A stretch of DNA of 63,049 bases from Oligoflexales bacterium (GTDB lineage Bacteria > Bdellovibrionota_B > Oligoflexia > Oligoflexales > JALZUQ01): the NCBI GenBank assembly GCA_023301465.1, contig JALZUQ010000020.1, positions 1 to 63,049 on the forward strand, written 5' to 3'. Both the position numbers and the translations under genes were made by a program. This document shows, piece by piece, positions 38,401 through 47,188 of the stretch; positions within the stretch are counted from its first letter, which is position 1, and every line of letters starts with the position of its first letter. Below the pieces are notes generated by a model that saw only the letters and a program-made list of their open reading frames with translations, ran no database searches and had not been told where the DNA came from.

Positions 38401-38532
38401 TTCTTTAGAGTCTTTCTTGTATGGACAATGCATACAGTTAGATTCACAGCAGTAACCACGCTTTAGGTGGTAAGCTTCCGTCATGACAAGAAGTCCTTCT
38501 TCATTAAAGTAGTAATCTATTCCTTCTTTCAT
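38395..38532 (-). CDS. DUF5522 small cysteine-rich protein
   Basis: 45 residues, below common size cut-offs. It begins MKEGIDYYFNEEGLLVMTE and continues with YHLKRGYCCESNCMHCPYKK. This matches the DUF5522 family, small proteins with a conserved HLxRGYCC and CxHCPY pattern. The four cysteines (CC, C, C) suggest a metal or Fe-S site. It lies 46 bp after the hemB stop on the same strand, so it is probably the last gene of the CAP-hemB unit. The ribosome site is weak (A-rich before the ATG). The stop codon overlaps the T-run of the shared terminator. Function of the family is not known. Confidence 0.83.
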   Translation of the reverse strand: MKEGIDYYFNEEGLLVMTEAYHLKRGYCCESNCMHCPYKKDSKEK

Positions 38533-38578
38533 TTCTTTTTTTTATCCACTTGTAACGTTTGGCTCGTCTATTTTAAGG

Positions 38579-39583
38579 TTATGAGTCTTGCATCCACTTT
38601 GCGAAGTCTTGAGCAAAGTAAGTGATGATCATAGACGCTCCAGCTCTATGGATTGCCATTAAGCTTTCGATAGCCGTAGTTCTAAGATCAAGCCAGTTGT
38701 TTTGGGACGCAGCATGAAGCATGGAGTATTCCCCACTGACATTATACGCAGCGATAGGCACCTGAAAGTTTTGTCTAATTAACTGAATGATGTCAAGGTA
38801 AGCTAGGGCAGGCTTTACAATGATCATATCAGTGCCTTCTAGAATGTCTTGCTCAACTTCCTTTAAAGCTTCACGTTGGTTGCTTGGGTCCATTTGATAT
38901 TGCCTACGATCACCAAAAGTAGGGGAGCCTTCTGCAGCTTCGCGAAAAGGTCCGTAAAACCCACTGGCATACTTTGCTGCATAGGACATGATGATGGTAT
39001 TAAAGAGCTCTTCTTCATCTAGTCCACTTCTGATGGCTTCTACCATGCCGTCCATCATCCCTGAAGGGGCAATGATATCAGCACCTGCTTCAGCATGTAC
39101 GACAGATGCAATCTTGAGATTGTCAATCGTTGGGTCGTTAAGTACATATCCTTTTGGGTGAACAATATCACCTTTGGTCTGAACAATTCCGCAATGACCA
39201 TGAGAGGTGTATTCACAAAAACACATATCAGAAATAAGAACAATATCTGGATGTGCGGATTTTATTTCTTGTAAGCACTTTGCAATAAATCCTTTTGGGT
39301 TTAGGTTCTCAGTTCCAATGTCATCTTTGTTTTTTGGGATGGCAAAAAGGATAAAGGAGTAAATACCAAGAGATTTGCTTTCGTGAATAAACTTTTGAGC
39401 ACTTGCGAGTGAGTGTTGATACTGGCCCGGCATAGAAGAAATAGCTTGTTTATCAGAAATTCCCTCTTTCAAGAAAATGGGTAGTATCAATTGGTCTGGT
39501 GATAATCTGTTTTCTCTGACAAGTCTTCGTACTTGTTCATTAATGCGAAGTCTTCTGTGTCTTTGTGTGGGGTATGTACTCAT
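38579..39583 (-). CDS. hemB: Delta-aminolevulinic acid dehydratase (porphobilinogen synthase)
   Basis: 334 residues, normal length. It begins with the family N-terminus RHRRLRINEQVRRLVREN. It carries the zinc-type cysteines in DMCFCEYTSHGHC, and two catalytic lysines in SYAAKYASGFYGPFREA and MIIVKPALAYLDII. It joins two aminolevulinate molecules to make porphobilinogen, an early step to haem. The three-cysteine zinc site marks the zinc-dependent form rather than the Mg-dependent one. A CAP-domain lipoprotein gene lies 57 bp upstream and a DUF5522 gene 46 bp downstream on the same strand. No other haem gene is nearby. Confidence 0.97.
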   Translation of the reverse strand: MSTYPTQRHRRLRINEQVRRLVRENRLSPDQLILPIFLKEGISDKQAISSMPGQYQHSLASAQKFIHESKSLGIYSFILFAIPKNKDDIGTENLNPKGFIAKCLQEIKSAHPDIVLISDMCFCEYTSHGHCGIVQTKGDIVHPKGYVLNDPTIDNLKIASVVHAEAGADIIAPSGMMDGMVEAIRSGLDEEELFNTIIMSYAAKYASGFYGPFREAAEGSPTFGDRRQYQMDPSNQREALKEVEQDILEGTDMIIVKPALAYLDIIQLIRQNFQVPIAAYNVSGEYSMLHAASQNNWLDLRTTAIESLMAIHRAGASMIITYFAQDFAKWMQDS

Positions 39584-39640
39584 AGATCAACCTTTTGCAA
39601 AAATATTATCAATGAACATAAATTTCATTGTGTCAAAAAC

Positions 39641-40183
39641 TTAAAACGACCTTCCAAAAACAGCAACCCACAATCTGCCGTTTGTTGCTAGCCCAAACTC
39701 AGCATGACTACTATTCATTAGATTGACGCAATGTCCGGGACTATCAACCCATGCTTGAAATGCTTCTTGAAGGTTTCTTTGCCCATCTGCAAGGTTTTCA
39801 GCAATGTTTTGAAAAATAAACCCAGACCTCTCGGCTCGATCACCTACGCTACTTCCGTCGCTACCTGTGTGGTCAAAAAAACCTCTATTTGCCATATCAT
39901 CTAAATGAATCTTTGAAGCTTGTTCGAGTTTTAAGTTCCAGGTAAGAGGCCCGGTTGCATTAAAGTTTGTAAGGCCGCACCTTCTGCTGGAGGATCTTAT
40001 GTTGTTTAAAATTTGCAGGGACTCATTGGCCAGAGTGGAGTTTTCGGCAGAGTCTACCGTGATTCCGTCTGGAATATTGTTTTCTTTGTTGGCGGCTGGC
40101 ACATCGGAGGAATCACTCCCACATTGGGTCATGATCATGCACATTAATAAAAGTAGGCTTTGTTTAAAATATAATAACTTCAT
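39641..40183 (-). CDS. CAP/SCP-domain lipoprotein
   Basis: 180 residues. The signal peptide ends in MTQCG, a lipobox. The remainder is a CAP domain (cysteine-rich secretory protein / antigen 5 / PR-1, often called SCP). It contains LTWNLKLEQASKIHLDDMA, GFFDHTGSDGSSVGDRAE, the FQNIAENLADG block with the CAP Glu, and WVDSPGHCVNLMNSSHAEFG with the second His. Two cysteines (RRCGL, GHCVN) match a common disulfide. Bacterial CAP proteins are envelope or secreted proteins of mostly unknown function. It precedes hemB by 57 bp. Confidence 0.88.
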   Translation of the reverse strand: MKLLYFKQSLLLLMCMIMTQCGSDSSDVPAANKENNIPDGITVDSAENSTLANESLQILNNIRSSSRRCGLTNFNATGPLTWNLKLEQASKIHLDDMANRGFFDHTGSDGSSVGDRAERSGFIFQNIAENLADGQRNLQEAFQAWVDSPGHCVNLMNSSHAEFGLATNGRLWVAVFGRSF

Positions 40184-40321
40184 TCTATTATTCTGACATA
40201 TTCTGTGTATTTATTCATCAGGAAGATGGTCTGGTTTATGGTTTTATTTAAAGTTTCATTTGTCTATTTACTAAAAAATCATTAGTATTATTCTAAATCC
40301 ATATGTTTATAAGAGTGTTTT

Positions 40322-43300
40322 ATGTGCGGTTTGTCAAAAGTATCAAGTTGTTGGAGTCGTAGTAGTTTCATAGCTTTAATGCTTATTATTCTTATTCCAA
40401 ATTTTTGCTTCGCTGATGACACTGATGACGCTGTTGAAGGTGCTGATAGTCAAATACTTGAAGGACAATACAGTGAACATGAAAGCATATTCCTTGATCG
40501 TAAAGAAATGCTTAGGTCGGTTATCAACAAAAACTACTCTTCATTACCGCCTGCAATGGAAGCATTTATTATTGGTTTATTTTCTATTGTAAATATAGAT
40601 ATTGATCCTCGAGGGTTTGAATACCACCAAACAACTTTACGTGATGGTGGTAATACTAGAACTAAAGAAAACCGACAGTATTTAGAATTTACAAAACTCA
40701 TAGAAATGATTCTTGATGTTTATGAGACACCTCGTAAAGTTCCTGATGATGCTAATGAAGTATTGTTTCCGGATATTGAGTCTTATATTTTAAAGACTCA
40801 CCCTCTGAAGGGGCAAACAGGTAAAGTAGAAGAAGACTTTGAGAGAATGCTGGAAGCCTACAAAAAAAATGTTCTTAAACGTGCTTATAGTGAGCGTTTG
40901 GCTACAGAAGAGTATCGTAGCAGCTTTGCAAAAGATGTTTTTACAGAGGCTCGATTAGTTCAAGATCAACGTGATATCCACTTTGAAAAAACGCTGGCAC
41001 AAGTCGTTGATGACGATGGAACTGCTGGTGCAAATATTGCTGGAACTTTTTTAAGGGGTATTTTTAACGGACTCATTCAAACTGCAACATCGTCTTTGCA
41101 GGGTGCAGCTGAAATTTTAGATTATACAGGCAGAGCTACAGAGCACTTAGATAAACTCGTTTATTCTAATATTGAAAGTGCAGAAAAAGCTGTCTCTGAG
41201 TTAACTGCGTTACAACATGCTGAAGCTCATTTACGTTCTGCTAAAGCTACATTTTCAAATTCCAATGAGTGGGACTTAATGGGTATTAGTCACTCTGAGT
41301 GGCGTAATAAGTCTAAATCCCAAAAAAGAACTCAAAAGAAACAGCTCATTAAAAGACAAAGAATGAAACTCGAAGAAATTCAAACAGAAATTGATTTGTT
41401 AAAAGAAAGTGAACAAGTTGGGAGGCTTTCTGATGCGATTAAAGAAAACGCATTATCAAAGATTTCTAGGAGTTCAAAAGAAGCAGCAAAAACACTTCGA
41501 GGGATTGACTCTTTTTTAAAATCAGAATCAGGTTTTATAGACCTCCTAAGGGAAATACACATACATTCTGCTAATACGAGAATGATCAAAAAATTGATTA
41601 AATCATTCGAAGCAGAAATTAATGGTCTTTTACAGCAACAACTGGTGTCGATTCCACAAAGAGCAATGCACTCAGAGTTGATGAGAAGTATTGATATCCA
41701 ACAAGATGATCAAGGTAAAAAAATTGTCAATAGAGTGCTGACTTTATTGTTTCGTGATTATCTTCCTAGGCTTCCGCCAGCAATATTAAAAGATATGATT
41801 ATTGATTTAATTAGTACTACATCTGAAGACTATACAGATGATGTTGCTCATGCTGATTTTGTTGCTATTACAAAAATTGCAAAACATTTTGATCCATTCT
41901 TTTACTCCATCATGCAAAACATTGCTGAGCAAGTGGATAGTCCTTATGTAAAAGGTCTTTGTAGAGTTCTGCAAGATCAAGGCTTAGTAGATCTTCCGGC
42001 ACTAGTATTGCAAACCATGTATGGTGAACCGATCAAGGATTTTGTGCTGCTGAGTAAAGAAGACTTTGGTGAGTTACTGCGTCTTAAGGAACAACATCCA
42101 TTTTATGAAAAGTTTAAAGAGGCAAAAACAGCATATGTTGATCTTTCACTTGATGCTATGTCGGCTGGTAAGTACTTTCAGGTTCATTCAGCAATCGAAG
42201 TAAATACTTCAACGCTTGAACAACAAAAAATTGTGTTGAGAATTCAAAAAACAGGAATGCCTGAGCTACTAAGGCACGGGTATCAAGTTGCAAATAGTTT
42301 GATCCCGGATTTAAAGACTATTTTTGAGTTGGCTCCGGGCAAAAACCTTGTTCACAATAACAGGTTAGAGCAATTTATTGATGTCCAATTTGCTAAGCTA
42401 GCAGAAGAATTAGATCTTCAGCGTACGGCAGTGAATTTTCAAAGAGGAAAACTACGTTTACAACGTGAAATATCACTCAGCCTGAAAAATCAGAAATATC
42501 AAATCAACCTTAAGATTCCTGAAGTTTCTGTCCCAGCAGAAGGCTCTAAAATGATTTCAATTGAATACGTCGATGATGTAGGTATTGATCACTTCAGGGA
42601 CAAGCATGAGCATGCTTCAAGGGTTCTAGGGCGAGAGATTTATCGTGCGGTTTATGAAGAGCTTTTTTTGTTGCCTTTGGTTGGGCACCCAATGCAAAAA
42701 ATGTATGAAGTTGTTTTGTCTCACTTCAAGTTAAAGCTTGAGGTTGTAAAATCTCAAGAATATGTTGTAACAGCTGACGGGACAAAGCTGAGTCAATCGG
42801 ATTTAGAAGCTCTTCGTTTTGATGACCCGGACTTTCTTGCGGGTGTGAATACGACAACAACAGAGGACTATTTACGACTACTGAGACAGCTTGAGTCTGA
42901 AAATATATATGATTTGCACCTAAAGATGAAAACCTTTCACCCGAAAGACGGGTTTACAAACTTTGACCCTCATGCAGGAAACTTCAGAATATCTAAGGTG
43001 AGTTTGCTTGGAGACCGCGAGGCTAGTCTGATTGAAGTCGTGATGACAGATTTTGGGATTATTCATGAAGTTCAAGGAAAGTACCTGAAGCTTCTTTCAA
43101 AGCTTACGATTGGGTCTGAGTACATGTCTCCAAAAGTAATTGCTAATGCGATTACATTGCTTGCAAATTTAGATGTTCATTCAAATGAGGATGAAGTTGA
43201 ATATAAAAATGTTCTTCAAATCGTAAAAAAGACCATTCGTATAGAACAAAGAAAAACCAAAAGCAAAGTGGCGTTAGGCCCAGGTGAATGGATTTATAGA

Positions 43301-43528
43301 ATGTTTTTCTATCACGATATCGGGTTTCCAAACTGGCTTATAGCACTATATCAACCAACAAATGGAGTTGCGGATAGTTTCAAAAGATTTGGTGGTTTAG
43401 AGGAAGACTTTATTACTATAGAAAAAGACTGGAGACTGGCTCATGGCATGAAATTATTTCATGGGTCTTTAGGCAGTATGGAGAAACTTAGAATCGCTGG
43501 GTCTCACTGTTTTTCTTCTTTTAAATAG
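40322..43528 (+). CDS. Exported UbiB/ABC1-like atypical kinase-domain protein
   Basis: 1068 residues. A Sec-type signal peptide is clear: basic n-region, hydrophobic core IALMLIILIPNF, then CFADDTDD. Residues about 35-600 are largely helical without a known motif. From about 600 a UbiB/ABC1/ADCK-type kinase core appears. KYFQVHSA corresponds to the family 'GQVH.A' loop, KIVLRIQKTG to the beta-3 strand, and EELDLQRTAVNF to the 'ElD...Ea.N' helix. FDPHAGNF at 881-888 corresponds to the catalytic DPHPGN, and TDFGI (Asp910) is the metal-binding DFG. The usual beta-3 lysine aligns with Arg640, so ATP binding may be altered. Ordinary UbiB proteins act in quinone biology in the cytosol or mitochondria; an exported one is unusual. 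It is 8 bp from the GTPase gene. Confidence 0.72.
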   Translation: MCGLSKVSSCWSRSSFIALMLIILIPNFCFADDTDDAVEGADSQILEGQYSEHESIFLDRKEMLRSVINKNYSSLPPAMEAFIIGLFSIVNIDIDPRGFEYHQTTLRDGGNTRTKENRQYLEFTKLIEMILDVYETPRKVPDDANEVLFPDIESYILKTHPLKGQTGKVEEDFERMLEAYKKNVLKRAYSERLATEEYRSSFAKDVFTEARLVQDQRDIHFEKTLAQVVDDDGTAGANIAGTFLRGIFNGLIQTATSSLQGAAEILDYTGRATEHLDKLVYSNIESAEKAVSELTALQHAEAHLRSAKATFSNSNEWDLMGISHSEWRNKSKSQKRTQKKQLIKRQRMKLEEIQTEIDLLKESEQVGRLSDAIKENALSKISRSSKEAAKTLRGIDSFLKSESGFIDLLREIHIHSANTRMIKKLIKSFEAEINGLLQQQLVSIPQRAMHSELMRSIDIQQDDQGKKIVNRVLTLLFRDYLPRLPPAILKDMIIDLISTTSEDYTDDVAHADFVAITKIAKHFDPFFYSIMQNIAEQVDSPYVKGLCRVLQDQGLVDLPALVLQTMYGEPIKDFVLLSKEDFGELLRLKEQHPFYEKFKEAKTAYVDLSLDAMSAGKYFQVHSAIEVNTSTLEQQKIVLRIQKTGMPELLRHGYQVANSLIPDLKTIFELAPGKNLVHNNRLEQFIDVQFAKLAEELDLQRTAVNFQRGKLRLQREISLSLKNQKYQINLKIPEVSVPAEGSKMISIEYVDDVGIDHFRDKHEHASRVLGREIYRAVYEELFLLPLVGHPMQKMYEVVLSHFKLKLEVVKSQEYVVTADGTKLSQSDLEALRFDDPDFLAGVNTTTTEDYLRLLRQLESENIYDLHLKMKTFHPKDGFTNFDPHAGNFRISKVSLLGDREASLIEVVMTDFGIIHEVQGKYLKLLSKLTIGSEYMSPKVIANAITLLANLDVHSNEDEVEYKNVLQIVKKTIRIEQRKTKSKVALGPGEWIYRMFFYHDIGFPNWLIALYQPTNGVADSFKRFGGLEEDFITIEKDWRLAHGMKLFHGSLGSMEKLRIAGSHCFSSFK

Positions 43529-43536
43529 GGTTTATA

Positions 43537-45522
43537 ATGATACGCATATTTTCCATCTTATTATTTATAATGCCGTTTTCAGTCCTTGCTGATGATTATG
43601 CAAACATAAAAGAGAAAGTACGCGAAACAGTTGAATTAGTTGATGAGCTGAAAAAACGTTTTGAGAAGCTTGGTATCAATTTGGATTTAACTGACTATGA
43701 TAGAGGGATCCAAAAGATAAAAGGCCATCTTGAGATGATGGATCGCCCTAGTATTGTTGCTGTTTTAGGGATGAGTAGTACGGGTAAATCAATGTTTGTA
43801 AATCAATATTTAGGCGAGGACTTTTTAAAGTCTGGTGCCGAAAGTGGTTTAACAAAAGCACCGTTGGCGATATTTCCTAGTTCTTTTTATTATAATCGCA
43901 AAAATGACGTCAAAAATATACTGACGGGTTTAAATCCGGTCTATGTAAGTAAAGCAGAAAAAGCGACTTATGTTCAAGAAACAGAAAATGATGTTCCAAA
44001 TGCTTACTGGACTACTAGAAAGACTATTTCGGATGAATTTATCTTAGTGGATTTACCGGATGTTGATTCTATTTTTATGGACAATGAGCTACATGCAGAT
44101 GCTGTCGCAAAGATTGCGGATGGTGTCGTTGTCTTAGTAGACGATCATTATAATAATCGTGAGCTCATTAAACACTTAAGAGTTGTGGCAACGCTTGGTA
44201 AGTCAGCAATCTTGGTTTTTAATAAGTCAGATATTGAGAGTGATGGACCAGACGTACGAAATTTTTGGGCGACAGCTATTAAAGGCATAAAGGAAGCTGT
44301 AGATATAAATATCTTAGCTTCATATGCGATTGAACGTAATTTTAAGGCAGCGTTAAGTGGTGAGTCTTTAAAGGTTTATGATGTTGGTTTAGACGGAACC
44401 AATCAGCCTAAAGAAGTTAGCTATCAAGAAATATTTGATCGTTTGTCGTTTCAGGAAATGAATTTTCGCTCTGAGGTAGGAGCTCTTCGTGAAGCTATTT
44501 CAGGAAGTAGTGGGCTTAAAGCCAATCTAAATGAAATTGAAGATATGCAATCAAAGGTTCAAACACTTTTAAGTGCTGTCGGTGGTGAGCAGTCGGTTAA
44601 GTCTGAAGATGATCAGCTTATCATCGAGTGGCCAGAATTACCGTCAGGTTTACTGATGGATGAGGTTTTGAATCATTGGCACAAAAAATATCGTGGATTG
44701 GTGACTAAAATTATAAAGTCTCCATCTATTTGGGCGTGGCGTTTACGTTTTTTTAGAAGGTTGAGTGAGTTAGTTGTACGTAAAGAGATAAACATAAAAG
44801 AAGGGTACTTACAAAACGAGAGTGATATATTAACCACAAAGGTTATTCAAACTCTTCTCTGCGAAATAGAGCGGCTTAAAACATCCGGTGTTCTAAAAGG
44901 CAAGTTACTCACTGCAGCAGAAGAGCTTCTTAATCCTGTAAATACCAGTCAAATGACATCAGATTTTGCAAAAGCTTACCATGATGATAAATCTGTTATG
45001 TCAGCCCTCCAAGAGTCTATTGCAGGTGAGTTTATAAAATTAAAAGAAGAAAACCCGAGGTGGTTTGATTTGATGGCAAACCTCGATTCTGCTTTAGCGG
45101 TAGCTGAGCTTGGGGCTCCTATTGCAATAGGTTTTGGGGCAGGTAATCTTCTTGCAGGTCCTATGATGGGGCATTTGGCGACTTCATTATTTGCTCCTGC
45201 AGTGCAAGGTGTTGTAACCGTCGTTGGTGGTGGGGCCTTGGCTCCATACTCATCGGTTTATGCAAATACTACTCGCAAAACATTTGTTGCCACTTTTATG
45301 CAAGAAGTTGTTACAGAGTACGCAAAAGCAAGAATGGTTTGGGCGTTACAATGGATGAGAAACAACCATTTAAAAGCATTTTATGACTTGCTAGAAGAGT
45401 CTGTAAAAGAGAGCGAAGACCCAATTTATAATACATTAAATATCAATCTTGTTGAGATAAAAAAATTTATAGAGTCTATTCCAATTTCTAACGACGGCTG
45501 TAATGCTGCTTTTCAAAAGTAA
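43537..45522 (+). CDS. Exported dynamin-like GTPase
   Basis: 661 residues. It begins with a signal peptide (IRIFSILLFIMPFSVLA, then DDYAN). The G domain has a P-loop GMSSTGKS at 78-85, a switch-II type DLPD at 172-175 and the base-specificity motif NKSD at 229-232, so GTP binding looks intact. A long helical region follows. Near 520-580 there is a hydrophobic Gly/Ala-rich segment (GAPIAIGFGAGNLLAGPM, then VQGVVTVVGGGALAPY) that could insert in a membrane, as in bacterial dynamins. The G domain resembles the dynamin/50S-binding GTPase superfamily. It follows the UbiB-like gene by 8 bp, and both predicted mature proteins start with Asp-Asp. A GTPase outside the cytoplasm is puzzling. Confidence 0.75.
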   Translation: MIRIFSILLFIMPFSVLADDYANIKEKVRETVELVDELKKRFEKLGINLDLTDYDRGIQKIKGHLEMMDRPSIVAVLGMSSTGKSMFVNQYLGEDFLKSGAESGLTKAPLAIFPSSFYYNRKNDVKNILTGLNPVYVSKAEKATYVQETENDVPNAYWTTRKTISDEFILVDLPDVDSIFMDNELHADAVAKIADGVVVLVDDHYNNRELIKHLRVVATLGKSAILVFNKSDIESDGPDVRNFWATAIKGIKEAVDINILASYAIERNFKAALSGESLKVYDVGLDGTNQPKEVSYQEIFDRLSFQEMNFRSEVGALREAISGSSGLKANLNEIEDMQSKVQTLLSAVGGEQSVKSEDDQLIIEWPELPSGLLMDEVLNHWHKKYRGLVTKIIKSPSIWAWRLRFFRRLSELVVRKEINIKEGYLQNESDILTTKVIQTLLCEIERLKTSGVLKGKLLTAAEELLNPVNTSQMTSDFAKAYHDDKSVMSALQESIAGEFIKLKEENPRWFDLMANLDSALAVAELGAPIAIGFGAGNLLAGPMMGHLATSLFAPAVQGVVTVVGGGALAPYSSVYANTTRKTFVATFMQEVVTEYAKARMVWALQWMRNNHLKAFYDLLEESVKESEDPIYNTLNINLVEIKKFIESIPISNDGCNAAFQK

Positions 45523-45682
45523 ATGGATACTTTGGTGTGAAAATTTAATTTTAAAAGAATAGTAAAAAAACAACCTATAATAATGTCATTGCTTACTCTA
45601 ACAGCCGTCATCCTCACGCTCACTTCGTTCCTTGGATTCAGTCGTACAACACTCCGTTCTGGTTTGCGAATTCCAGAAAGAA

Positions 45683-46068
45683 GCTTTATACTGTAATCTT
45701 TATCATGCCAAGTGGGATCGTGTTTATCATGTAGTATTTGTGCCTCATTGTAGAAAAAGAGTTTTATACGGTTAAATCTGTCAATTCTTCGGTCCAAAAT
45801 TTCGTGATTTTGCAGCTCAATGTTCCAGTAGTATTGAAGAGGGCCACATGGTTCAAGATCATGTGCATATGATGATCAAGTCTCCTCCTAAGTGTTCAGT
45901 GTCCGAAGTGATTGGTAGCATAAAGGTAATAGTGCTATAGCAGTAACTAGGCATTTCTCTGGTAGGAAACGGAATTTCAATGGTGAGAAGTTCTGGACTC
46001 GTGATTATGCAAGTTTTACGGTTGGGTTTGAAAAAGAAAAAATCAAATCGTATGTGATTAAGCAATAA
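45683..46068 (+). pseudogene. Broken IS200/IS605 TnpA transposase
   Basis: The frame reads ALYCNLYHAKWDRVYHVVF and VPHCRKRVLYG, then an in-frame TAA. It continues CQFFGPKFRDFAAQ, EEGHMVQDHVHMMIKSPPK and CSVSEVIGSIK. After a one-base frameshift near 45927 it resumes KGNSAIAVTRHF, EKFWTRDYASFTVGFEKEK and IKSYVIKQ, ending at a stop at 46066-46068. The HUH metal pair is HVH, and the catalytic Tyr is in KSYVIKQ. This is the complete IS200/IS605 Y1 transposase order, disabled by one stop and one frameshift. It lies between the GTPase and the MtnK-like gene. Confidence 0.85.
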
Positions 46069-46129
46069 CGACTTGACGGACTTGTTAATAAGGAAAACGG
46101 TAGATTTTAACACAGATTAACAACTGGCA

Positions 46130-46177
46130 CCCCTAGGGGGCGCTAAGGAATTCGCAAGCCTCCTGCTATGCGGGCGG
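46130..46177. other. Palindrome and hairpin at the right end of the IS200 remnant
   Basis: CCCCTAGGGG at 46130-46139 is a perfect 10-bp palindrome. CCTCCTGC and GCGGGCGG at 46159-46177 form a G+C-rich hairpin with one mismatch, followed by GTTATGACTTGA. This resembles IS200/IS605 right ends, which have a subterminal hairpin followed by a TTATGACTT-type tail. The element end thus lies about 10 bp before the ATG of the next gene. Confidence 0.65.
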
Positions 46178-46198
46178 GTTATGACTTGAGGGCTACTC

Positions 46199-47188
46199 AT
46201 GAAAAAAATTGATGAAAATAATTTAGAACTAATCAATGAACTTATTCAAATCAGCAATCTTTTAAATAACGAAATTGTATCTGTATCAAAACTTGTTTCT
46301 GGTAATATGAACCTGACTCTAAGGTGCGTAACAAATGACGGCAGATCTCTTATTGTGAAACAAGGAAGAGATTTTGTTGAAAAATATCCATCTATTGCTG
46401 CTCCTCTTGGGCGGACATCTGTAGAATATTATTATTACGAAAATATATCTTGCAATGAATATTTAAATAAAATGTCTCCAAAAGTTCTTAGTGTTTGTCA
46501 CAAAAATCAAATTCTTATCCTTGAAGATCTCGGTCAAGGAATTGATGGCATAAAATATTATGAAGATCCAGAATCTTTAACTGAACAGAATCTCTTAAAA
46601 GTAATTCAATATCTGGTTCATCTTCACTCCCTAAAGAAGAATCATCAAAGTAGTATTTTAGAAAACAAAAAAATGAAAGAGTTAAATTCTTTTCATATGT
46701 TCGATTTACCCTTTACTTCAGATGGGCATGATTTACTTGTAGAAAATTTTCCTGAACTCAGAGAGCTTGGGCGTTCTCTTATGAGTAACAGAATAGTAAA
46801 AAAAGTATCTACAAATCTCAAAGAACGTTATTTAAGAAGTGGAGAGTGCCTTATTCATGGTGATTTTTATCTAGGTAGTTTGTTTTTAGCAGATGAACTT
46901 GTTTATGTCATTGACCCTGAGTTTTGCTTTTGGGGGTATAGAGAGTTTGATATTGGCATCCTACTAGCACATTTATTTATGCTAAAAAAAACCAAAAGTG
47001 AATGTGCTTTGCTTATTGATTACTACTTAAAATATCAAGATGAAGTAGATATCAATATTGTTAATCAACATGCAGGCATCGAGATTTTACGACGTCTCTA
47101 TGGAGTTGCACAACTGCCATTTTCAGAAAAATTGTCAACACTAGAACATAAAAAACAACTTACAGATCTTGCTATAAGTCTGCTATAG
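46199..47188 (+). CDS. MtnK/APH-like kinase
   Basis: 329 residues, cytosolic. The order of motifs follows methylthioribose kinase: SGNMNLTLRCV (nucleotide loop), SLIVKQGRDFVEKYP with the ATP-binding Lys, LGRTSVEYYYYE, then LIHGDFYLGSLFL with Asp222 as catalytic base, and VIDPEFCFWGYREFDIG with Asp239. MtnK phosphorylates methylthioribose in methionine salvage; other relatives phosphorylate aminoglycosides or small metabolites. No other mtn gene is here, so the substrate is not certain. The gene starts right after an IS200 right end, which may supply its GAGGG ribosome site. Its 3' end overlaps the convergent ADP-ribosylglycohydrolase gene by 17 bp. Confidence 0.72.
   Translation: MKKIDENNLELINELIQISNLLNNEIVSVSKLVSGNMNLTLRCVTNDGRSLIVKQGRDFVEKYPSIAAPLGRTSVEYYYYENISCNEYLNKMSPKVLSVCHKNQILILEDLGQGIDGIKYYEDPESLTEQNLLKVIQYLVHLHSLKKNHQSSILENKKMKELNSFHMFDLPFTSDGHDLLVENFPELRELGRSLMSNRIVKKVSTNLKERYLRSGECLIHGDFYLGSLFLADELVYVIDPEFCFWGYREFDIGILLAHLFMLKKTKSECALLIDYYLKYQDEVDINIVNQHAGIEILRRLYGVAQLPFSEKLSTLEHKKQLTDLAISLL

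Noticed and set aside
45859-46113. Minus-strand frame over the IS200 remnant
   Set aside because: The plus strand clearly carries the transposase peptide; the minus frame is an antisense shadow.
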